Source of the DNA: Cichorium intybus | Taxonomy: Eukaryota; Streptophyta; Magnoliopsida; Asterales; Asteraceae | Direction: 5' to 3' | DNA length: 64,000 nt | Assembly: GCA_023525715.1 (NCBI GenBank) | Contig: CM042011.1 | Span: forward strand, 63,500,354-63,564,353 | Shown: in pieces, positions 52,184 to 64,000 of the stretch | Position numbering within the stretch: the stretch's first letter is position 1 | Layout of the letters: every line of letters starts with the position of its first letter | Notes under the pieces: model-generated | The model's database searches: none | The model's input: only the letters and a program-made list of their open reading frames with translations | Told to the model about the DNA's origin: nothing | Program-made: the position numbers and the translations under genes

Positions 52184-54453
52184 ATGTCGTTGCTGACGGT
52201 CGGAATAGCAGATATGCAGCCTTCAGCGGTGTTTCAGGCTCCAAGAAATTGGATGCTCTTCCTGGGCGATTATTCTCGTCATCTTCGTCGACGTTTCTTA
52301 TCATCAGCCCCAATTCATATGCAAGACAGCGTTCTGGTTTGCCCTTGGTTGCACAACAGACGCCTTGTCGTTTATTTCCCCAACGATTCTTATCTACCGC
52401 CACGCCGCCCGCAGTCTTCTTATTCTTCTTCTACTGCTGCCGACGGGGCTTACGAAGATGAAAAGTATAAACAAGCAGCAAGAGAGGCTGTATCTGAGAT
52501 TCTACAGGAAAATGGAATTTCAAAGGAGGAATCAATAGATATCGCTGCGAAATCGCCAAAGTATCTGGAAATGCTGATGGATAGCGTTCGTGAATTGGAT
52601 GAACTCTTCCAATCGACCACCACTAGCAGCTCCACCACCACCTCTTCATCGATTTCTAGTTACAAGAAAAAGGTTTTTGATATGGGAAAACAGAAAGGAG
52701 ACAAGGGTTTGGTTCCTCTGTTGGAGAGCACGGTTGGTCTTCCTCTACCTTCCGCTATGCATATTGCTCGTTATCTTTCTTCTCACACCGCTCCTAACCT
52801 CCTCCACAAGGTATTATCTGCTTCATTTGTACTCGTCTTCTTCTCTGGCTAACTCACCTACCTAATTCACGTTTTCCCATGCTGTTACTGCTATAGGTCA
52901 AGTACATGAAGCAGATATTATTCTCTGATGTTGATGGAAAACTACCAATTGCAAGAAATGGCCGGCGAATGATGATGCACTTATCAGTATCTGTTGATGA
53001 AGATGTGCAGCAGACGTTATCATTCCTTGAGAAGGTAACATTCCTACATTTTGGTGGATTGGTTTGTTTTGCCACCTCATTTCTTATTAAATTCTACCAT
53101 TAATGTAGATTCAAGCAAGGCGTGGAGGTCTAGATTTGTTAAATTTGGGGGACGGGTCTTTCCGGTACTTAATAGAATCATTTCCCAGACTTCTTTTACT
53201 ATCTGTAGAATCCACTATGAAGCCAATGGTTGACTTTCTTGAATATATTGGAGTCCCTAAGGGTTGCATAAGAAATGTTCTTTTGTTATACCCTCCAATA
53301 CTTTTCTATGACATTGAGAAAGAAATTAAACCAAGAATGCAGGTTTTTACAAAGGTATGATAATTTCTTGATAAGTTTCTTCATATTTTGTTGTTTCCTT
53401 CACTTATCAGTACCAATATTTAATTTAGGTATATGGAGATGAAAAGCAGTTTGGTAAGATGTTGCTGAAATATCCATGGATTCTTTCCACAAGCATCCAA
53501 AAAAATTATGAAAAAATCCTTGCTTTCCTTTATGCCGAGAAGGTATTTAATTAATTTATGACAATATTTTGTGCCAAGTATCAGAATTGTTCAATAAGTT
53601 ATCATGTTATATGGTAAATTGTGACAATATTTTATGACAGGTGTCAGAAGTTAGCATTCATCGTGCAATAAAGAGCTGGCCACTTATTTTAGGTTGTTCA
53701 GTTGGAAAACTGAAGTTGATGATTGATCAATTTCATGAATTAGGCGTTACAGATAAAATGTTACACCAAGTTATTTCCACTAGTCCTCAATTACTTATTC
53801 AAAAGCCACAAGAATTTTACAAGGTGGTGTCTTATTTAAAAGATTTGGGACTTGAAGAAGAAACCATTTCCAAGATTCTTGGTCGATGCCCGGAAATTTT
53901 CATGGCAAACATCGATAAAACATTGAAGAAAAAAGTTGAATTCCTTTATGAAATCGGTGTTTCCAAAAACCATTTTCCTCGTGTCATAAAAAAATATCCC
54001 GAGTTTTTTGTATGCGACATCAACAATTCTTTACATCCAAGGTAAGTTAGATAAACCCTTTTTTTCATAAAAAAAAAAAGAGCATGTTAACTTTGTTTAT
54101 ATAACACATTAGAATATTGATTTTATAATTGTTTTTGTAGAATGATGTATTTGTTGAAGATTGGGTTATCGAAGAGGGAAATTGCATTTATGGTGAGGAG
54201 ATTTTCACCGTTGCTTGGGTATAGTATTGAAGAGGTTTTGAGGCCAAAATATGAGTTTTTAGTAAACACAATGCAAAAGCCATTAAAAGAGGTGGTTGAT
54301 TATCCAAGGTATTTTAGCTACTCATTAGAGAAGAAAATAAAGCCAAGATTTTGGGTGATTAAAGGTAGGAATTGTGAATGTAGCTTAAAAGATATGTTGG
54401 GTAAGAATGATGAAGAATTTACAGCTGATTACATTAGTCTACCACCTTCTTAA
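52184..54453 (+). CDS. mTERF-family organellar protein
   Basis: Six exons: 52184-52810, 52897-53034, 53109-53354, 53429-53542, 53641-54041, 54141-54453 (1839 nt, 612 aa). All junctions are GT-AG and keep phase. The N-terminus is rich in Arg/Ser and poor in acidic residues (HLRRRFLSSAPI), consistent with a plastid or mitochondrial transit peptide. A Ser/Thr run (about 145-160) links to the mTERF region (about 170-590), a series of ~30-residue helical repeats with the usual Pro-containing motif: SFPRLLLLSVE, LYPPILFYDIE, KYPWILSTSI, SWPLILGCSV, TSPQLLIQKP, RCPEIFMANI, KYPEFFVCDI, RFSPLLGYSI, DYPRYFSYSL. The C-terminal FWVIKGRN and LGKNDEEF are typical. Such proteins bind organellar nucleic acid and act in transcription or splicing. 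The many introns recall MTERF2/EMB2219, but I cannot prove orthology. MSLLTVG is the first ATG; M at 52214 is an alternative. Confidence 0.9.
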
Positions 54454-55581
54454 ATCGGAAACTTGGCCTTGTTTTTTAAGGTCTATAGTTTTTGCCAAAT
54501 GTGACAAAAAAATGCACCAAAACAATAGAAGTTTAAGTGTCTACAATGGCAGAACTGGAATTGGTATGGTATGGCGGGCGTAGCACCAAGGATAAATGAC
54601 AAGTCTGCCCTTGGAAGTTAAACCATGAGTAGCAGCTTGTGTGGGTAAAAGAGGGAAAGGTCACACAAACATATGTGAATATTGAAACAAAGAGAATATT
54701 ACTTAAACTTGTACCCCATTACATGAACTTGTTCTTGTTTTGTAAATCTTTCATGTTACTTGTTATATGTAATATTCTAAAGCAAAATGCAAGATATATG
54801 TTATCTGTTTTTCCCATTTTCTTATAAAATTAGCATTGTTCCTAGCATTATGAAGAATCTATTTTGTTATATAAATTGGTAATCTTCCGTTTAGGAAAGC
54901 TATATGATATATTGATTTGTAATGTTGATTTGAAATATGATACATTACACAAGTAAATAGATTTTTACATGCAATATATTGTAAAACACTTTAAACTTTT
55001 TTTTTTATCAAATCCCTTTTGTGGACTTGTAAATCCCATATCCAATAAACGTATACACACGGTTAACTTTTAATATATAATAGTCTGAATGTATCCATTT
55101 GCTATTTTTTTTATTTGCATTTAGTCAAATATTCCAAGTCGTTTCACCTCCATTGTTATTGCTAGCAAGTTGATAGTCTGTTTGAGGTTTAATATAATTG
55201 ACACACTGCTGTAAACTTTTTATATTATGAGACACATGCATCCACAGAGCTCATTAAGTTGATGTTATTAGAAATTTGTGATCGTATTATTTAGATTTGG
55301 ATTGACTTTGAATACATTATTTATCAACTCAAGGAAAGTGAATAAAGAATTCCTGCGGTCTTTCTGTGCATTATACACAAACAAGCGAACAACTAGGTAA
55401 CAGAAAGGATTTGATATTGCATATTTAGACTGGATTTTCTTCACCCAAATCGTATTTGTGTTAAAAGAATTGGGAATAATGGAATCTAGAGAATGTCACG
55501 CCATATAAATCTGTCAATAAATTTAAATAAACTGAAATCATGGTCCATTGAGTTGGGTTTGATTAAATATGTACAAGTACA
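54454..55581. other. Convergent intergenic region
   Basis: Between the 3' ends of the mTERF gene (+) and the 55582 gene (-). It likely holds both 3' UTRs; no other gene or clear repeat. Confidence 0.5.
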
Positions 55582-56040
55582 TCATGAAGAAGAAGAAGTA
55601 GATGAGCGAACGGAATTCCAGATTTGAGCGACGGAAGCAGCGATTTGAGGGAAGACATGGACGACGGTTCCAGATACAACGCCGATGGCTAGGGTTTGGG
55701 GGAATCCAGGCTTCGAGTCTAACTTGGATTCCAGCCTTAGAAGGCGGGTGTTGACGGCATCCGTATTGTTTTTCTTGGTGGTGCCGACGACCCTCAGAAG
55801 AAGATTTTGCAGATCGTCGATGACTTTTAGAGAAGCGTCCTGAGGTTGCATACCTTGGGATTCGTAATGAGCCACCATCTCCTTTGCAGTCGGTAACTTT
55901 TTCGCTAAGCCTTTGCGTTCCTTTTCCCCTGCCATCGTTGGTCTTGGTCCCGCTCCTAATCCTACTCCCCGTACCGGAGGAGGAGGAGGAACAGCGGCAG
56001 AAGAAGCACCGATGGACTTGGATACTCCGGTTCCTTGCAT
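55582..56040 (-). CDS. Small plant protein of unknown function with one C-terminal hydrophobic segment
   Basis: A single-exon gene of 152 aa on the minus strand. It has a Pro/Gly-rich N-terminus (PPPPP at 18-22, then GVGLGAGPRP), a basic stretch (GEKERKGLAKKLPTAKE), an amphipathic middle (DASLKVIDDLQNLLLRVVG; TRLLRLESKLDSK), one hydrophobic segment (TLAIGVVSGTVVHVFPQIAA, about 115-135) and a Ser-rich tail. The composition and length look like a real plant gene: GC-richer than the surrounding spacer, clean start and stop, and a promoter with a telo-box and a site II element. A membrane-anchored protein is possible; no enzymatic motif is seen. I do not recognise a named family with certainty. 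Confidence 0.72.
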   Translation of the reverse strand: MQGTGVSKSIGASSAAVPPPPPVRGVGLGAGPRPTMAGEKERKGLAKKLPTAKEMVAHYESQGMQPQDASLKVIDDLQNLLLRVVGTTKKNNTDAVNTRLLRLESKLDSKPGFPQTLAIGVVSGTVVHVFPQIAASVAQIWNSVRSSTSSSS

Positions 56041-56078
56041 GATAATGGATAGTTATCGGAATCGGAAGTGTAGACGAT

Positions 56079-56169
56079 AAACCCTACTTTTAATTCGGCT
56101 GTCGTTTTGAAGACGATAAGGGGTTTAGTTTACAAGGTCTATTGGGTTTATCATGAACCCTAGTGGGCC
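56079..56169 (-). promoter_or_regulatory. Telo-box and site II element upstream of the 55582-56040 gene
   Basis: AAACCCTA (56079-56086) and TGGGCC (56164-56169), with AACCCTAGTGGGCC around the second, lie 40-130 bases upstream of the minus-strand ATG. This pair is common in promoters of plant ribosomal, mitochondrial and other housekeeping genes. Confidence 0.5.
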
Positions 56170-57059
56170 AATTATTGTCGTCAATTTTCGATTAAGTTTG
56201 ATTTTTATTTTACAAAGTAACATTGTACATAAGGTTTTTTCCGACCAAACCCGTTTTTGGCCTTATGAGAGGGTCCGTCCGGTTTTCATGAACACTACAA
56301 GCTCAGATCTATTTGCAATATTTTTGTTTAAGTAGGGTTTAAAATTGGGTTGAAGGACGGGTTCGGGTTGGGTCTGGAGTTAAAAGTAACCGCTTTTATA
56401 CAATTTCTCTTATTATTATTGTTATTTTTTTTAACAATAAATCTATCTTACTCATACTCTAATCATCTATAAACCTCATATTCCTTTTAATGGGGATTAA
56501 ACATTTAATCTCAAGGTTAGAGCGCTACGCCTTACCACTTGGCCAAGAGACCATTGACAACTGCATTTCTGTTGGACCATTTCGTCGGTCCTAGTTGTGT
56601 ATAATTACAAGAGTTTAAAGTGTTTGTTATAGCTCCGAATTTTCCTTTTCATTATAATGTAATTATAGTTTGGATTTTTTTTTTTTTAGCCTTTGGCCGG
56701 ACACCAAGAATATAAGATAATGTGGAAATTTTTGCTAGTTTCCACTTAGACTTAACATTTACATCTTAGTTTGCGTTTAGCTCAACATTTTTTTTATTTT
56801 CCATTTGTCATTATTTTTTAGATTATATTTTTAGGCCTTAGTCGATCACCAAGATGTATTTTAGAACCTAATAGCTTAAAATGATAAATAAATAGTCATT
56901 ACATATTAACAAGTATTTTGTTCCTTATATGACTTTGAGACATGGAAGTGCTAGAAGATATATGACAATACTATTTGATAGGGTACAAAGAAACTCAAGA
57001 AAAATAGTAGTTGACTAGACATTCTGACTATATGTTAGCCAACTATTAGATGCACTGTT
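56170..57059. other. Spacer with a SINE/tRNA-like fragment
   Basis: At 56515-56560 the minus strand reads TTGGCCAAGTGGTAAGG, an A-box-like sequence, followed by TTTAATCCCC in place of a B box. Otherwise AT-rich without genes. Confidence 0.4.
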
Positions 57060-57320
57060 AGAAGGTAGAAGTGCCTACCTTATGAATTGCTTTATAGAAA
57101 GAAATTTGTTATGTTAAATTGGCTAACTTAATGTGGCTAGCATGATGAGAAATGTCAAGAAATTGCTTTTGTTTGATTTTGTTAAATTGGCTAACTATTA
57201 GGAGGTAGAAGTGTCTACCATGTAGTACCTTATGAATTGCTTTATAGGGAGAACATTTTTATGTTAAATTGGCTAACTTAATGTGGCTAGTATGATGGGA
57301 AATGTCAAGAAATTAATTTT
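57060..57320. repeat. Imperfect tandem duplication of ~130 bp
   Basis: GGTAGAAGTG(C/T)CTACC ... TTATGAATTGCTTTATAG ... TTAAATTGGCTAACTTAATG ... GAAATGTCAAGAAATT occurs at 57063-57163 and again at 57202-57315. Non-coding. Confidence 0.8.
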
Positions 57321-58451
57321 GTTTTAGAAAGATGTATGTTAAAATTAGGAATCTTCAAATAATGTATGATAAAACATATGTGTGGAATCTGCATGAATAA
57401 AAACAATGTATGACCATGAAGGATACGTGAACAAAGAGATGTATGGGTAACAAAAACAGATGATTTGAAAGGTCGAACCTATAAAATTCTATATAATAGT
57501 TATGACAAATGGTAGTTAAGATCCTAATGATGCTTTTAATACTTGCCGATGAGGACCGAGTGAGGACTACGATGAGGAAAATTCATAAATCACTAAGAGA
57601 GGGCACATACAAGACAAGTTTTTAATATAGTAATCGAGATGAAAGCCTATACAATATTCATTGTTTATTTCATTGAAATTATCACTTTGCCACTTTCGTA
57701 TATAACTAGGTTTTGCACCCCACGCATTGCAGCGGAAACTCTGTATTTCTTTTTAAAAAAACACAATCTGTCAAATATATACGAAAGCATGAAAAAACAT
57801 TTAAAATTTGATTTGTAAAAACAGTCTTCAAAAACATACATACATATAAATATGGAAATACATAATTTTATATAAATGGATTTTAGAAAACTAAGTTCTA
57901 AAATAAAATGTAAAAATATTGAAAATAATATAATGTTAAAAAAACTTTGTAAAAACATATGAGAAAAGTTGTCAAACAACAAGTATAATACTTACCAACG
58001 CGGTTATCATTCACACGTTGGTAAATGTTAATAATTGCATCTCACATGATGCGGCGGGAATGCATGCGTTGCGGAAAAGTTATGTATAAATTTTCAGTTT
58101 TGGTTTATGAATGACAATATGTAAAAAATTTGTATGTTTTAACAATCGTACATATATATAAATGAACATTTAAAAAATGGGCAACAATTTTGAAACAAAA
58201 ATTATCTATAAAACGGAAAACTATTAAAAACACGTGTAAAAACAAGTTGTAAGAACGGAAAAACTATAATGGCTGTAATGGTTATTTATATATTTAATTT
58301 GAACTGATATTAATCAGATATAAAAAACAGGGGCTATAACTGTCGATTCCTAATATAATTAGTTGGTGGAAAAACTAAAATAATTAGTTGATGGAAAAAG
58401 TACAGAGACTGTAATCGTCAGTTCTCAAAGAATTCATTGATGAGGAAAAAA
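57321..58451. other. Spacer with an unclassified repeat
   Basis: 57708-57745 (ACTAGGTTTTGCACCCCACG, CATTGCAGCGGAAACTCTG) and 58048-58080 (GATGCGGCGGGAATGCATG, CGTTGCGGAAAAG) look like two related blocks of a dispersed repeat, each followed by A-rich AAAACAT/AAAAACAT phrases. No gene. Confidence 0.4.
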
Positions 58452-58545
58452 ATATGTGTTGGTTGCATCTGAGGAGATTTGAACCCTCTCCCCACAGCCA
58501 ATGGGTCAAAGGTCTTTACCGTCAAGCCACATACGAATTTGCTTA
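58452..58545 (-). mobile_element. tRNA-derived SINE head (minus strand)
   Basis: On the minus strand an A box TGGCTTGACGG (58529-58519) and a B box GGTTCAAATCTCC (58485-58473) stand at tRNA-like distance. It cannot form a canonical tRNA and is probably a SINE. Confidence 0.5.
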
Positions 58546-60199
58546 CTTTTTATGTTTCATAATATAAATAGAGTATTAAGTTTACTATTCATCCTGTCAA
58601 ATCAATGTTTATAAATGTATAAGTTATACATAAGTTATTACATTTGAAAATACCTGTTGGTGACCATTCAATGGCTAATATATAAAAAATAAAAAGTAAG
58701 TAGCTGGGGAACCACATTTTTAGGGGCTAAACGTAAAATGAGATGTAAATGTTTGGGCTAAATGCAAAAATAGGAAAAACATTTATGTTAGTCAAACCAT
58801 TATGTCATCATAACCTGTTGTTGACTAACCAATAGCTAAATAATAATAACAAAATCCAAAATATAATGGCATATGAGAAACAAAAAAAAGTTGGGGCTAA
58901 AACAGAAAAATGTCGTATAGATAATGACTTTTGTGACACTAACCCAAATTATAACTGGTTTCATTTGGGTTACGTTAAGAAACTGTTCTCTAATATTCAA
59001 TTTTCAGAAAATTACATGTTAATGACTTTCATATTTCATAAGCTTGGTTTTCATCGTGTTCTTGGCTTCCATATTAGTATTTTTATCTCAGTTTATCACT
59101 ACACTTTTTTATATTTCATATATCATTTTTTTGTTTTCTAAATCTTTGGTAAAGCATGGCATCAAATCAATCCCATTTTAAGGCTTCTCAATCTCAACCT
59201 TTCGTTGGGGATGGGGTCTTCACAAAACGTCCATATTGTAAGAATATTGTCATGCACCCGAGCACCGGATGTTTGGGAGCGTTTTGACTTATGCAAAATA
59301 TCGAGTAGTGTAAGAAAAATGGTATCGAAAATAACAAGTTTTTTGAAAATCAATAAAATACGATAGTAAAACATCAGACCGACAAGGTATGTTTGGCCAA
59401 ATAAGCCTAAATAGACTAAAGGCAAGCATGTGTCACTCCCGAAGGACCAATATGGACTTTCGACAACAATTTGGTTTATGAAAGGATGACAAGTTTGCGA
59501 TTTAAGAAGGATTTTTGTTCGACCATTTTAACAACCCATATTTAACAAAGCTTATCAAAAAACACTTCAAAAGATATACGAAGAAGTAGACCATTCTTTC
59601 CTTAGATGAGATATTATAAAAATATGGGATTTGTCAAGAGTCGGTATAAATCAGATTTTTAAATATACACCATGTGTAACACCCCTCATTTTGATTTCCT
59701 TTTAAAGTTTTAGTTCATTTTATAATGATTTTTCAAAGTTTAAATTGTGTTTCAGAATTAAGGTCCCAAATATTAGTTTGTCAACCAAAGACTTAAAACT
59801 TTATATTTGGGATGTACAATCCAATATCATCACAAAAGTTCAAGGGAATCACACAATAACTGTGGCATTCTAAATGTCCAAAAGCAAGCTCCTAGTTCTC
59901 TAACCCTGCTCATTCTCATTAGTTATTTCTTTAAGATCACCAACACCACTTTAAAGAACATGCATACACATCCTTCCAAAACATCTTGATCAAAGGGAGC
60001 ACATGCAATGGACAAGGGAAAAGATCAATACATTTATATTGGGCCTTTTTTCTCCCTTGTGTTGGACGAGAATGGAGAGAGAGAGAGAGAAAGAGATTCT
60101 CTCTCTTGAATTTTTATTTTATAAACATAAGCTTTATTAATTATAAATGGAGTATAAAACCATTTCCATTTAATCAAATAAGTTTTCCAATATATTTAA
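58546..60199. other. Spacer, possible LTR start
   Basis: No gene supported; open frames at 58866 and 59162 (minus) have no recognisable content. At 59675 TGTAACACCCCTCATTTTGATTT resembles the left ends of the window's LTRs, so a fragment of an LTR may begin there. 60075-60095 is a short (GA)n run. Confidence 0.4.

Positions 60200-64000
<3,801 letters not shown>

Noticed and set aside
59162..59425. Minus-strand frame of 87 codons
   Set aside because: Looks hydrophobic but has no family features, no introns or promoter, and lies in repeat-derived spacer.

Overview
This is plant nuclear DNA, almost certainly from a eudicot. All protein genes are split by GT-AG introns (one GC-AG) and belong to plant families; the spacers are very AT-rich, packed with long (TA)n runs, and hold a large nest of Ty3/Gypsy-type LTR elements plus hAT, Tourist, Stowaway, Copia and SINE-like pieces. 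The repeat vocabulary reminds me of Asteraceae, but that is a weak impression.

Five genes can be supported. (1) 6337-9382 (+): eight-exon YTH-domain m6A reader of the ECT family, 649 aa. (2) 11799-14016 (+): six-exon membrane-anchored START-domain protein, 393 aa. (3) 15230-17446 (+): three-exon pollen-receptor-like LRR kinase with a degenerate active site, 678 aa. (4) 23070-24251 (+): four-exon conserved protein of unknown function, 306 aa. (5) 52184-54453 (+): six-exon mTERF-family organellar protein, 612 aa. A sixth, intronless gene lies on the minus strand at 55582-56040 (152 aa, function unknown). These genes do not form an operon-like unit; each has its own promoter.

Layout: 1-6300 holds the end of an LTR, microsatellites and decayed Gypsy integrase. 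6337-17446 is a gene-rich block. 17.5-23 kb is repeat debris: a MITE inside a (TA)n run with a Stowaway nested in it, a Copia remnant, a possible CACTA end and a SINE head. 25.8-48.6 kb is the main nest. It starts and ends with two nearly identical 0.9-kb hAT-like elements. Inside it, an 8.5-kb LTR element (A, 28744-37244, perfect CCCAC target duplication) has jumped into another LTR (C). LTR C is fused by an old deletion to the truncated left LTR of a third element (B, 38986-47678). 48.6-52 kb holds further small DNA elements, 52-56 kb the last two genes, and 56-64 kb intergenic repeats including a 2.4-kb inverted-repeat element sitting inside a (TA)n tract.

The most unusual signal is in the LTRs. 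Their would-be RNA is crowded with short hairpins whose stems change sequence in a compensatory way while pairing is kept: a two-hairpin module array and a 12-unit UUCG-tetraloop array in LTR A, three hairpins with an identical GGTGCGCT loop in LTR B, and a hairpin directly after ACTCAC in all four LTR families in the window. Element A has nearly identical LTRs but a wrecked gag-pol, so it must have been moved by proteins supplied from elsewhere.
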